Origin: Diphasiastrum complanatum
Taxonomy: Eukaryota > Streptophyta > Lycopodiopsida > Lycopodiales > Lycopodiaceae
Length of the DNA stretch: 64,000 bases
Assembly (NCBI GenBank): GCA_029204225.1
Contig: MU831853.1
Span: forward strand, 1 to 64,000
Direction of reading: 5' to 3'
The translations under genes and the position numbers were made by a program. Numbering within the stretch: position 1 is the stretch's first letter; the number at the start of each line of letters is the position of its first letter. The notes beneath the pieces are model-generated. The model saw nothing but the letters and a program-made list of their open reading frames with translations, was not told where the DNA came from and did no database searches. This document shows positions 11,441 to 23,478 of this stretch, in pieces.

Positions 11441-12547
11441 ATGGGTAGTCTCAATTCTCAACCATTTTCAGTTCATGCTGCAATTATGCTTTGGCTGATC
11501 TTCAATCCGTTCTTTTACCAGTGGAAGCCAATTAATTATCTCACACAAGCACTCCTCATCTCGTCCGGCGCTGAATTCTCCACCTTGCTGCAAAATGCAG
11601 CTATTAAAAACTTGGACGATGCAGCAATCTCTACTGGTATCACATTGCAATTCCAGAAGAGGAAACCCATGTCACTGGTTCCGCCTTCACCTTTGATCCT
11701 GCCGTACCACAACGGACCAGTGCTTTCCGGTCCATCTCCCATCAACGTCTATCTGATCTTCTATGGCACATTCAGCCAGTCGCAAAAACAAATCATCCGA
11801 TCATTCATCCACTCTTTCAATGGTCCCAAGGACAACGCAATCCCGACAATCTCCAGCTGGTGGTCGCTCACAAACGCATACACTGATTTCAGCGGAGCTT
11901 CGGTGTCCCAGAATGTAACGATTGGAGGAGAAACAAGCCATAATGCTGAGTCATTTGGCAAAGAGCTGAGCAATAATGATATTCAAAAAATTGTTCTCAA
12001 TAGCATGAAACTATATCCACAAGTCAATCCGAATTCCATCTTTCTCGTGCTCACAGCTGCTGATGTATCAGTCCATGGTTTCTGCCAGGACCTTTGTGGG
12101 CAGCACCTCTATACATTTCCTTCGCAAACTAACGCGCATCAGCTGATTCCTTTCGCATGGGTCGGCAATTCAGCTTCTCAATGCCCAGGCTTCTGCGCCT
12201 GGCCTTTTGCTAAGCCGCAGTTCGGACCTAACACACCTCCATTGCTGCCTCCCAACGGAGATGTCGGCATAGATGGAATGATCATCAGCATAGCTAAGAT
12301 TTTAGTGGGCACTGCAACGGATCCTTACGGGACAGCTTACTACCAGGGAGATGCCTCGGCAGGCCTTGAGGCAGCGGGTGCCTGTACAGGAACCTTTGGC
12401 GATGGCGCATATCCAGGCGATCCCGGAATGCTTCTAAAGAACAACAAAACTGGAGCAAGCTTTAATGTCTATGGTTTTTTAAATAGACAGTTCTTGGTTC
12501 CATGGATCTGGAATCCAGTGGCTCTCGCCTGTGCTGGCCAAGCATGA
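11441..12547 (+). CDS. EXORDIUM / phosphate-induced protein 1 family protein
   Basis: Single-exon gene of 368 codons. The family (EXORDIUM/PHI-1, PF04674 type) comprises secreted, apoplastic proteins linked to brassinosteroid-responsive and carbon-limited growth; its biochemical activity is not established. Visible evidence: a hydrophobic N-terminal stretch at about residues 13-25 that could be a signal peptide; the family signature YHNGPVLSG at residues 89-97 followed by INVYLIFYG; Cys-containing HGFCQDLCG and CPGFCAWPF motifs; and a C-terminal FLVPWIWNPVALAC. The frame is open upstream to 11417, but that codon is TTG, so the first in-frame ATG at 11441 is the start. The N-terminus is somewhat longer than in typical ~310-340 residue members. 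No frame damage is seen, so it is probably functional. Lack of introns is normal for this family. Confidence 0.93.
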   Translation: MGSLNSQPFSVHAAIMLWLIFNPFFYQWKPINYLTQALLISSGAEFSTLLQNAAIKNLDDAAISTGITLQFQKRKPMSLVPPSPLILPYHNGPVLSGPSPINVYLIFYGTFSQSQKQIIRSFIHSFNGPKDNAIPTISSWWSLTNAYTDFSGASVSQNVTIGGETSHNAESFGKELSNNDIQKIVLNSMKLYPQVNPNSIFLVLTAADVSVHGFCQDLCGQHLYTFPSQTNAHQLIPFAWVGNSASQCPGFCAWPFAKPQFGPNTPPLLPPNGDVGIDGMIISIAKILVGTATDPYGTAYYQGDASAGLEAAGACTGTFGDGAYPGDPGMLLKNNKTGASFNVYGFLNRQFLVPWIWNPVALACAGQA

Positions 12548-13245
12548 TTTAAAGCTTAATCTAGATAATGTGTCTATGGACAGTGTTGATCATCGCTCTT
12601 GTGCATGAGGAGCTCAGAACTGCGCAGCTAGCCAAGGCTAGCCTCCATAAACTATCCTTGATTTCACTATTTCAAAACTTTAAATTTTCGGCAATACGTC
12701 TGACGTCTGATACAACAAGCTATAAAACTCTCCGAGCATGCTTCCAGTGCTGTAAAAGAAATTCTCAGCTGTAAATCGAATATTATAATATTATTGGTCT
12801 CGTGGGAGAGATTTTGCTCAAGTAAAATATTCTCAAAGTCTCTTGATTACAAACTTCAGTACTCACCGGTTTCTTCCCAACAAGCAAGTTTTCCCTTATA
12901 ATTGTTTATACAATTTTCTGTCAATCACATATAGCTACAGCTATAGATGCAGCAGCATCAATACAAATGACCTCAACCAGCGACACTCCTGATCAATACA
13001 CACAGTAGCTCCATCAGCAACGGCATCCCAAATTAGACTGAAGTATCAATTTAGATAAGATCAGTTTAATGATTAACATCAACCTGTCTATCCTTAAGAG
13101 TGATCCAAACATTTGCCCAATCAATTCTGTGGATTGTGCTAGGAGTAGAATATCTCACGTCACCCATGCAGTCACCCATGCAGCAATCTATGACGTGATA
13201 AACAGTCAACTATGGTGACCTCGGCTGCCCACAAAATTACAGAAA
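12548..13245. other. 3' flank of the EXORDIUM-like gene
   Basis: No gene is supported. The first 200-300 bp probably contain the 3' UTR. A short direct repeat, GTCACCCATGCA, occurs twice near 13160. Confidence 0.4.
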
Positions 13246-13740
13246 CTGTAGTAAATAACATATCCGGAAAATCTCTGAGACATATAACATTCGCTCCCAA
13301 CAGTTTTCCAATCCAATTTCCTCTAATAAGATAATTTCTTGCACTCAATCAACCCCTCACTGATCCTAGTACTCAAACTAAGATTAGGTTGATTTAATAC
13401 ATACATTCCAGACTCAAAAACTTTGATCAAACTTATTCCTATTCCAATTAGAACGAAATTAGTAAGCTTTAATCTTTCACTATATAATGATTCAAATTTC
13501 AAACCTGTTCTAGTTCCAAATTGTCCACACAATCCCTAGAGAATTTCTCTTATTCGTAAAGTTCCAATTAGGTATCAAACTTTGAATCTATCTGAAATTA
13601 CTTTCAGAAAAAATCTCATTTCTATACCACATCTGGTTCTTTTCCAAAAACTATGCAACCAACAGAACCTCAAACAAAATTTTATCCCATCACTTCACCC
13701 CTCCTTTCACAGAAATTATCAGTGTCTATAATGGTTAACT
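13246..13740 (-). repeat. Dispersed repeat, copy 1: internal leader of a minus-strand gypsy-like element
   Basis: This stretch matches 62487-62995 along its whole length in the same orientation (for example ACATATCCGGAAAATCTCTG and CACACAATCCCTAGAGAATT are shared). At the other copy it lies inside an LTR plus primer-site context on the minus strand. It is therefore best read as the untranslated leader or 5' internal region of a gypsy-type element. No LTR is visible at this copy. Confidence 0.7.
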
Positions 13741-14748
13741 TGAAAGATGACATATGAAAATATCTAAATCCATGAAAAGTTAGTAATAAGTGTTTCCACA
13801 AAAAGATTCACTCAATTACAAACAAGACTTTTTCTTCAAATATTTTCAAATTGAGTGACAGTACTGTAATTCCTCTAAAATCCATTTATGCAAAAGAGAT
13901 AATCTATGTTTAAGAAATTGAAACACGTTAACCTTAGAATTTATCTGAATTCCAAGTCTATTCACACAAGTAGTAATTCTTATGATACAACAGTCTTTCA
14001 AAAAAATAACTTCATGCTGGAAAGAATCATATAAACTAGTCTAATGTCTTATATTCAAGAAATTACTAAAAAGTAATGGATTAATTAAGAAAGTGAGAAA
14101 TAGATTTGAGGCTCTCTGATTTTGTAAATAGTGAGATACCACATTGGGATCTAGATTAAACCTCAAAATTTTCCAAAATATCCACATTTTATCAATGGTT
14201 TTTCTTTTTCCCGTATCATGACTAGGTATAAAATACATTATTGATAATCAGATCTCTACAGTCTTAGAATTTCTTTCCAAAATTACTGATGTCCCATACC
14301 ACCAGATATACCTTCCAGAAAACCCTTAACTATCTTATCTCCGATTTGAACTTCTTGCTTGACAACCATAAGAGTCTAGAGTTGACATCACGCGCTAATC
14401 CGATACTAGGTTTGCAAATGGCCTCTGGTACTAAATGAAAACTTAATGAAATATTCTAATTTTCAAAGAGGATATTCTAGATTCTCCCTTAGAGGCAACA
14501 GCTTTTAATCTGCAAAGATTTCAAAGTGTGTGATCATCCAAAAAACAAAGATCAACAAGGGAAAAGAATGAAGACTCGGATTTGATCCAAAACTTTAACA
14601 CAACGAACAATGGCCTATACTCACTTGCGCATTGATCCATTATCGACTGTCGACTTTTATACTCAGGTTATCGATTCGCCGCGCGCCTCTTATACTGCCT
14701 CATTGTTGATTTGTACACATGCACGCTGATCCGATACTAGGACATCGC
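13741..14748. other. AT-rich region without a recognisable gene
   Basis: No coding region is supported. Near 14389-14412 and again near 14728 it carries the segment CTRATCCGATACTAGG, which recurs in related form around 30350-30760, so this is probably more retroelement leader. Confidence 0.4.
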
Positions 14749-14823
14749 ATGGCCCGCACCAAACAAACTGCTCTGGCCCGCATCAATGGTTCTTCTTCGT
14801 CTCCGATTGCGTGTCGCCATTAG
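14749..14823 (+). other. Micro-ORF with a histone H3-like N-terminus, copy 1
   Basis: A 24-codon ORF starts at ATG 14749 and reads MARTKQTALARINGSS..., matching the first eight residues of histone H3 (MARTKQTA) before diverging. It is not a histone gene: the rest of H3 is missing and a TAG follows at 14821. A second, separate copy with the same start lies on the minus strand at 30257-30340, with similar flanking bases. It is probably the start of an ORF in a repeat family. Expression is unknown. Confidence 0.45.
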
Positions 14824-15179
14824 TCCAAAATATCTCTATGGAAGTTGAGTATGAATGAGAACAAAGAGAATGAGAGGTATACCTAAGAATGACAAGAAGT
14901 TCCTAAACTACGAGAATTAGTTAACTATAGTTTATAACCATTTATGTCAAATCAACCTCAAGTGTACAAATACGAGCAGCAAAAGAGTATTCGGACAGTA
15001 TTTGTGGTCCAATCACAATCGTTTGTACTACCTGGCGGGATTTTTGAAAATCACCAAAATTTGGCCAGGAAAGGCAAAAGCAATTTCCGTCCGTCAACCA
15101 CTGTTACAGTTCGTCATAGATGGACACCATTGATTGGGCCACTTAAGCGTTGAAAGCGTGCGAAGTCAAAAAAAGCATC

Positions 15180-15217
15180 TTGACAAAGGGCCCATTTTGA
15201 GTTCTAATATCCCCTAA
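15180..15217. repeat. Transposon-like terminus abutting a split gag
   Basis: The segment GGGCCCATTTTGAG...CCCCTAAT is close to the reverse complement of 29755-29790, and both sit exactly at the same break in copia gag (see findings). It looks like one end of an inserted element. Confidence 0.45.
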
Positions 15218-16317
15218 TGAGAGATGGCCACTGACGATCAAGACATAATAATGACATTGCTTTCAAGCCTGCCCTCTACATATGAGAATTGGGTGATGAT
15301 CATCACAACACACTCATATTTAACTCTTGCCAGAGTTACTACTATGTTGCTGCAAGAAGATAATCGAAGAAGTCAAGACACTTCATCTACCTCTTTGTCT
15401 CATGCTCTGTATGTCAACAAGGGCTCGAAACGACAGAAGCAGAAAAGCTCCAAGCAGTCTGCATCGAATCAGAAATAGACTCAAGGTCAAGAACAATTAT
15501 CGAATTCACACTTCGTCGAAGAAGAAGATATTTTGCAGGTATTGCAAGCTCAATAACCATGAGATCCAGGATTGCCGAATTCTCAAAGCGAAGAATCAGC
15601 CAAGCAACCTCAAGCAAATACAATTACAACATATCCTAAAGTCGAAATGGGCGAAGGTGCTTTTAAGGTCAAAGACAAAAGCGCGAATTTAGATATTCGT
15701 GATTTTTGGATTCTGGAGCTACTCAACATATGACCAATCATGGTGAGATTTTTTCATTCCTATATGCCTTACAGCACAAAGAAGTATGTTCATCTTGGTG
15801 ATGATAGCACTCACACTATCGAAGGTGAAGGTACTGTAAGATTAAGATTCCAACATGATCAATTCAAACTTACGTAAAAAGTTCTGTATGTTATTAAACT
15901 CTCTACAAATCTGTTATTAGTAAGTAAAATTACATATTTATGTCATAAGGTGGAGTTTGAGTCTGCTGATCAATGCAGAATCATCGATAGGAGTAATACG
16001 ATCCTTGCACTCGACAAGAGGCATGGATACTTATATAGATTGGCATATTGTTATTCTGACACAAGTCAAGCCTTGAAAGCCTCTATTCTTTTCAATAAGT
16101 CATTACTTTGGCATTACAGATTATGACACTGGAATCATACATCTATGTCAAACATGTCCAGACAATCTCTTGCTCTTGATCTTGACTATCCTTCTAGCAA
16201 AGTCGATCTCCCTGTCTGCTATAGCTACATCCTTGGAAAGCAGACTAAGATGCCCTTTAGATCGAGTCATAGACATGTAGCAAAAGGTCTGTTAGATGTT
16301 GTTCATTCAGATATAAT
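15218..16317 (+). pseudogene. Copia gag C-terminus, protease and pre-integrase (family B)
   Basis: Gag resumes mid-protein (MATDDQDIIMTLLSSLPSTYENW) without its N-terminal half. A CCHC knuckle, CRYCKLNNHEIQDC, lies near 15530. The protease motif is damaged, with a stop where the SGATQHMT region should be (about 15727). Pre-integrase continues with LYVIKLSTNLLLVSKI and a partly readable HxxxxH/CxxC zinc domain up to about 16317, where a foreign ~290-bp segment interrupts it. Multiple stops show that it is dead. Confidence 0.8.
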
Positions 16318-16610
16318 ATGAGCTTCAGCTAGCAGCCAACGCAACTTTCTACAACCCCACCATCGCTGTGATACAAGCCATTGTGAGGTAGAATCATTCA
16401 AATGATTTATCACCCTAACAGCCACAGTGCCTCATCCTGATTCAAATAATCAAGGTTTGTAGCGAGGAAGATCTGAACAGATACTAGCTGCTATTTTCAC
16501 AACGAGTATTGAAATGAAACCTGCTGACTTTGTACTTCCAATCGACTATTCCATAGGTAATCAAACCCTTGTGATTCATTACAGGCCTTACAACTACAGG
16601 GCAACAATCA
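16318..16610. other. Unidentified ~290-bp insertion inside integrase
   Basis: The copia reading is continuous up to DVVHSDI (near 16317) and resumes with MQTPSLLDAKCFITFIDEFS (near 16615), a join that is normally only a few residues long. The intervening bases show no coding similarity to integrase. I see no clear terminal repeats or target duplication, so the class of insertion is unknown. Confidence 0.5.
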
Positions 16611-18283
16611 AACCCATGCAAACTCCTTCATTGCTAGATGCAAAGTGCTTTATTACTTTTATTGACGAATTCTCTTGAGGAACAGCTGCTTACTTCATTA
16701 AACAAAAATTAGAGGCTTTTTTCAGGTTCAGACAATTTAAAGAGCATGCAAAAAAATTAAAGCACTGAGGTCTGACAACGGGAGAGAATAAATCTCCACT
16801 GCATTCAAGGAGTATTGTCTTAACAACGACATTGAGCAACAATACATTATCTCCTATTCGCCTCAATCAAAGGGTCTTGCTGAGAGAAAGAACAGAACCT
16901 TAGTCGAATCGGCAAAGTGCATATTATCACATGTGTCACTTCCGAAGTCCTTCTGGGCTGAAACAATTTTAATCGCAATCTATATTTAGGATAGATGTCC
17001 TACTAAAGGTCTCTCAGACAAAACGCCATTCGAAGTTTGGACAGGTACCAAACCTTCTTTATCGAACTTACGAATTTTTGGATGTACTGCTTATGCGCAG
17101 ATTTCTCATTATCTTAGGAAGAAGATCGACTTCCAAAGTATTAAATGTATTTTCATCAGCTACACTACTTCATATCAAGCTTACAAGTTGTTCGATCTCA
17201 GAGATATTCACTAGCCGGGATGTCATCTTCATCGAAAATCAGTTTATCGACCTCAAGGGAAAAGACAAAGCCCATGTAGCCGACTTGTCTGACTCATCCA
17301 ACATATCGAACGTCGAGGTTCCTCAGTCGACTATTCTCATTGAAGGTCCAAGCTCATCTACTTTGGACGAACAACATATCAATGGCAAATCCGAAGATGA
17401 TGATGTTGTAGTTCAGCATTTAGAATATGATGAAAATGATCAACTTCCTCTATTTTCCAGAAGATCCATGAGAACTAGCAGACCACCTATAAGGTATATC
17501 GATGAGTCTGCAACTTACCTTGTTCATGAACCGACAACTATCAAAAAGGCACTTAGTCAACCCAATTTTGATCTCTGAAAAGAAGCTATGGATAAAGAGT
17601 ATTCATCTCTTATCAAAAACCAGACATGGACGATTGTCGAATTACCTGCTAGTAGAAACGTAGTTGATTGCAAATGGATTTTCAAAGTCAAGTACAAAGC
17701 AGACGAAAGCATCGATAGAAGGAAAGCCCGACTTGTTTCCAGAGTATTTTCTCAAGTATACGACGTCGATTACGCAGAGACCTTCAGTCAAATGGTCAAG
17801 CATTCTTCTATTCGACTTTTATTATTGTTTGTCGCTGCAGCAGATTTGGAAATACATCAAATGGATGTACATACAACATATCCCATGAAGACATTTACAT
17901 GGTGCAACCTGAAGGTTATATTATTGAAGGTAAACACAATCATGTGTGTAAACTCCATAAGGCACTTTATGGCTTGAAGCAATATGCTCGAGCATGGTTT
18001 CGGAGGATCAATACTTTTCTTATTGATCACGGCTACACACCAAGCTCTTTAGATTCGAATGTTTACTTCAAGACAATGCAACAATATTTTATCATTATCA
18101 TTTTATACGTGGATGACACATTGCTCTTCGACAACAGTATCGATCTAATAAAAGAAGACAAGACAATGCTATCTTCTGAATTTGACATGACCGATCTGGG
18201 CGAAGCTCAGTTCTGCCTAGGTATACAAATCCACAAAGACAGCAATCAGAAGTTGATCTACATTACTCAACAAAGGTACATCT
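16611..18283 (+). pseudogene. Copia integrase core, RT (family B)
   Basis: Integrase: FITFIDEFS, ALRSDN (frameshifted), YSPQSKGLAERKNRT, and a C-terminal region with SRDVIFIENQFIDLKGKDK. RT: CKWIFKVKYKADES, ALYGLKQYARAWF, and an intact YVDDTLLF box near 18108. The frame ends at ITQQRY, where the LTR of another element begins at 18284, so RNase H is missing. Scattered stops mean no function. Confidence 0.85.
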
Positions 18284-19574
<1,291 letters not shown>

Positions 19575-20326
19575 TCCCCCCTTAATCTAGATCCGTGAAT
19601 GCCTTGATCTTCAGACTGTGCAATGCACAAAATTTGTTGTGTGCATTAACACTTAATGTCTTCTTGAATATATCTGCAACCATGTCATGTGTTCTGCAAT
19701 ACGTTAAGCTCACCTCCTTGTTGAGAACCTTGCCCCTGATGTAGTGATATCATATTTCAATGTGCTTGCTCCTAGAGTGAAATCTAGGGCTGGCCGATAA
19801 GGCAATAGCACTCTGATTATCGCAGAATAAAATTGTGAGGTTGTACTAATACAAATTAATGTCTGACAGTAAATTTCTCAACCAAAACGCTTCCTTAATA
19901 GATTGAGAAGCAGCAATGTATTCTGCTTCTAAAGTGCGATAGACATTTGCTTACGACTGTTCCATGAGATAGGACTGCTGTTGAAGAATAATATAAATCC
20001 AGATGTGGACTTACGATTGTCTACATCTCCTCCTTAGCTTGCATCAAAATATCCACTAAGCTAATGAAGATTGTCGTTGCTGACATCTCCATAGCAGATG
20101 CACTAGTCCATGGTAGCTCGAATATACCTCATGACTCTTATGAGAGCCTTCCAACAGGTAATGCCAAGATTAGCCATATATTGGCTGAGTGAGCTTACTG
20201 CGAAAGAGATATCTGGTCTTGTACAGACCATTGCATACATGAGAGATCCAAGTATCGATCGATAAGGATACTCTCTCATCTGCTCTTCTTCCTGCTTAGT
20301 CTGACGACATTGGTCCTTTGACAAAT
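19575..20326 (-). pseudogene. Copia RNase H and C-terminus of element A2
   Basis: On the minus strand: YPYRSILGSLMYAMVCTRPDISFAVSSLSQYMANLGITCWKAL, then a decayed RNase H, then SASPRFHSRSKHIEI and a DMVADIFKKTLSVNAH end next to the polypurine tract. It is nearly identical in motif to the 3120-3463 copy. The upstream pol has been lost at the junction with an Athila/Tat-like fragment at 20327. Confidence 0.85.
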
Positions 20327-21145
20327 TGTTGGGGGTATTCCCAACAAAGTGTAAATAAATAAAATCCTCCAATAAAATGTGTTGCGAGGGCATGGCATCC
20401 TGCATGTATAAGCCCATGGCCCAATGAGCATGCAATTAAAGTTGTAAATAAAATAAACTTGACTTGGGCCTTGGAATTAAAATAAAACTAGAGGCCCAAT
20501 GTCATTTTTAAACTTAGAGATTACTTTTTAGAGTTGGGTCCAAATTGGGACTCACATGAATCTTGTGATTTCTAATGTACTTTTTGTGGACCCTTGGATC
20601 AAGTTGGGTCCAAGATGAATGGATAAGATCATTGTGAATATTAGCCAATAAGATTGAGGGGCAAGGGCCTTCCCCATTTTATAAAAAGGCACCATTTGTA
20701 CACTATTTTTATGCTTAATGAGAAGGAGGAAACTCTACCAATTTTGGAAGAGAAGCATCCTCATTTGCAATTCAATGCTTGCTATTGCTCTTGTTGTTTC
20801 CATTTGCTTTCAAGTTCATGCTTGTTGGTTTCAATAGTTAAAGTTTTTCCTTTCGCAAGTACAATGTGCATTTGAGCTAACCTCCACCCTCACTCTCTAT
20901 ATCTCTCTCTTTCTCTTCTCTTCTCAATCTCTTCTTCTCCATTCCTTCTCTTCAACCAGAACCATGATGAATGTTAGTGTAGAGGAGTAGAGTTAAAGAG
21001 AAGTAGTATAGTGGTGAGTAGAGCTAAGGGAGAAAGTAGGAAACTAACTAAAAGTAGCATCTATGCTTAGTTAGGTACCTATCCAGTGATCTAACCCTTG
21101 TCGACAGGCAAGAGGGCTATACTACAAGAGATCTTCGATCCCACA
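20327..21145 (+). repeat. 5' LTR of an Athila/Tat-like gypsy element
   Basis: It begins with TGTTGGGGGTATTCCCAACA, a terminal hairpin, and ends in CCCACA one base before a tRNA-Asp primer site. About 819 bp. It includes a TATA-like stretch (TTTTATAAAAAGG near 20678). It lies inside the copia A2, in the opposite direction. No 3' LTR is seen. Confidence 0.8.
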
Positions 21146-21146
21146 G

Positions 21147-21164
21147 TGGCGCCGTTGTCGGGGA
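21147..21164 (+). other. Primer binding site for tRNA-Asp
   Basis: TGGCGCCGTTGTCGGGGA differs by one base from the reverse complement of the plant tRNA-Asp 3' end (TGGCGCCGTTGCCGGGGA). This site is typical of Athila and Tat gypsy lineages and supports the class assignment. Confidence 0.85.
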
Positions 21165-22470
21165 TAGGTTTCCACTAACTAGTTTAGCTGTATTTTAGCT
21201 ATTTTCTTGTTTTTTAGAGTAGTTTAAGTAGATTTGTGGAAGTTAGAGTTAGTTTTCTATATTTTTTTTGTGTTTGGATTGTTCACAGCTAGCGGAGGAG
21301 GTGTGAGAGGGTAAAGGAGGCCTTGAACAACCTCTATGGGCTTGAAACCCAAACCAACCATCTAAAAAACTCAAAAAACACACCAATCTGCATTTTGGAG
21401 GGAAAAAGAGCCAAAAAACTCATCAGATTTTTATATCTCCAGAATCAGTGGGAATTAACCCTTGCATGATTGGAAACAACTCCAGGGTACTGTCCCAGAC
21501 CTGCATAGAAGCCTGCGAGAGTTAGTTCCAAGCAGATTGTAAAAATCAGAGAAAAATCATAAAAAAAATTCAAAAAACCCTTGGAAAAATCCAAAAAAAA
21601 TTCAAATCTTTATAAGAATTCTTGCAGAGCCCTCTAAAGTTCTATCTCAGTGAGACAAGGACACAGAGAAGCTTGCGAGAGTTAGTTTGATGTATAAGTG
21701 CCTGTGCGAGAGTTCCCAGTGAAAAAAAAATGGGAAAGTACCAGTGAACCCTCGCAGATAGTAAAAATTTCAGTTCCAATGGTCAAGAATTCTCGTAGAG
21801 GATTTTGAAGTTCTATCTCAGTGAGACAAGGACACAAAAGAGCTTGCGAGAGTCAGTTTGATTCCAATGAGCAGAAAATTGGATTTAAGTGCAAAAAAAT
21901 CACTAAAAAGTGAAGATCCAGCAAATCCTTCCAATAAGAACTCTCGCAGACCGTCTTAATCGATTCAGAATGTCAATTTACATCAGTGATGAAGCCTGTG
22001 AGAATTAGTGTGAAGATTTGGTAAAGATCAAGCCAAAAAAAGTGGTTTTGAACCCTTGCAGACAGTAAAATTTTCACTTCTTGCGAGAGTTAACTCTCGT
22101 AGAGAATTTTGTAGTGAAATTTGACCTAGATCTAGCTATTGTGAAGCTTGCGAGAGTTACTTCCTAGAGATCTGAAAGATATCAAATTTTTTACCTACAA
22201 AAATAGCTAAAGAACTCTTGCACAGCCAACTCTCGCACAAGATAAGCCTCGCAGACAAGATCAGTGGAAAGATCTGCATCAGATCCAAAAATTGAAGGCC
22301 TTACAAGGAACTGTAGCAGTAACTCCACATCAACTGGAACCAAACCAATTGCAGTATCCTCGATGAGAAAATGTATGGTATTCAGTATGTACGCAAAACC
22401 ATACAGCGAACGAGTGTCCAGTCTTAAAGCAAAATCTAAGACTGACACATAGATTCTACCATCTGTGTAA
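21165..22470 (+). other. Repeat-rich untranslated leader of the Athila/Tat-like element
   Basis: About 1.3 kb between primer site and gag with no long frame. It carries at least a dozen copies of a short motif in both orientations (CTTGCGAGAGTTA and its inverse AACTCTCGCAGA), plus a repeat of about 56 bp at 21637-21692 and 21808-21865. Possible roles include RNA packaging or dimerisation structure; this is inference. Confidence 0.7.
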
Positions 22471-22477
22471 TGGAACA

Positions 22478-23478
22478 TTGCACGATACGACATTTTGCCC
22501 ATTTAACCCCAGGGTTGTTCAACAGAAGAGAAGTCCTTATCAGACTTCTTATCCTTATCATCAAGGGGCACCTAACGTGGCACCAAGGTACGACGCACCC
22601 AATCAACCACAATGCATGGCCTTACCTGCTCCACCAGGGCCAGCCAATCAACAAGTGGCCCACATAAACCTGACAACAGCGGAACAAGAGATGCAAATGC
22701 CACCTCAACCTGAGCAGCAGCAGTGGTATAGACCAGATGAACCATTTATGGATCCTGCCATAAATGAATATGTTTCAGCCTATGCAGCTCAAACTCAATG
22801 TCAAGGTGGAAGAAATTACGGCTGCTACGGATGCGGCGAAGGACACAGGATTGCAGAATGTCCCTACAAGAGACAATATACAACCTCATGTCAAGATTGC
22901 GGTTATGGACACTGTTTCAAGAATTGTCCATTTAAACCTGGAACCAGTGCACCTCTTAACCTCATTGTCATACAGCTACCAGCAGTTCCAGCAGGGATGC
23001 CATCGAAAGGTCGACAAGACCACGCTCCTGTGTTAGCTGTTACGCGAGCACAGAAGAGGCAGGAAGTGGCTCCCTCACCACCACCATCGGTCACTAACAA
23101 CCAACCCTCAACTTCAGCGCCATATCTGAATGTGAGGGAAGAGAGGACATTACCAGAAAATAAGACAATGGGTACAAAAAACACAATAGGAGGAAAAAGA
23201 GCAAGAATGAGACAATCCCACAGAACCTCCAGTTGGCATCGAACGAGAACCGCAAGCGGGCTCACCACTGCGCACTGATCATAATGATCGGTTGCACCAA
23301 CATGAACCACCTTTTCACATGGTGGAGCCCGAGGAACCACGCACTGAAAGGCTCTCACTTTTGTTGTCAAGCCATGTTAGTATACCACTCAGAGAACTAC
23401 TGCGAATTGCACCACAAGCGAAAAGCCTTCTAGCTGAATGGGCCAAAGCAGATGCGCTCGTAGCTGCATTTGCCACTT
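22478..23478 (+). pseudogene. Gypsy gag fragment with two zinc knuckles
   Basis: A Gln/Pro-rich frame of 266 codons (22478-23278; the first codon is not ATG, so it is a fragment) contains two knuckles, CYGCGEGHRIAEC and CQDCGYGHCFKNC. Both are CX2CX3HX4C, one residue shorter than the usual CX2CX4HX4C. A basic Arg-rich tail follows. This is the nucleocapsid end of a gypsy Gag; the capsid domain upstream is missing. The sequence changes at about 23478 into minus-strand copia gag. The second knuckle matches the remnant at 62404-62445. Confidence 0.75.
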
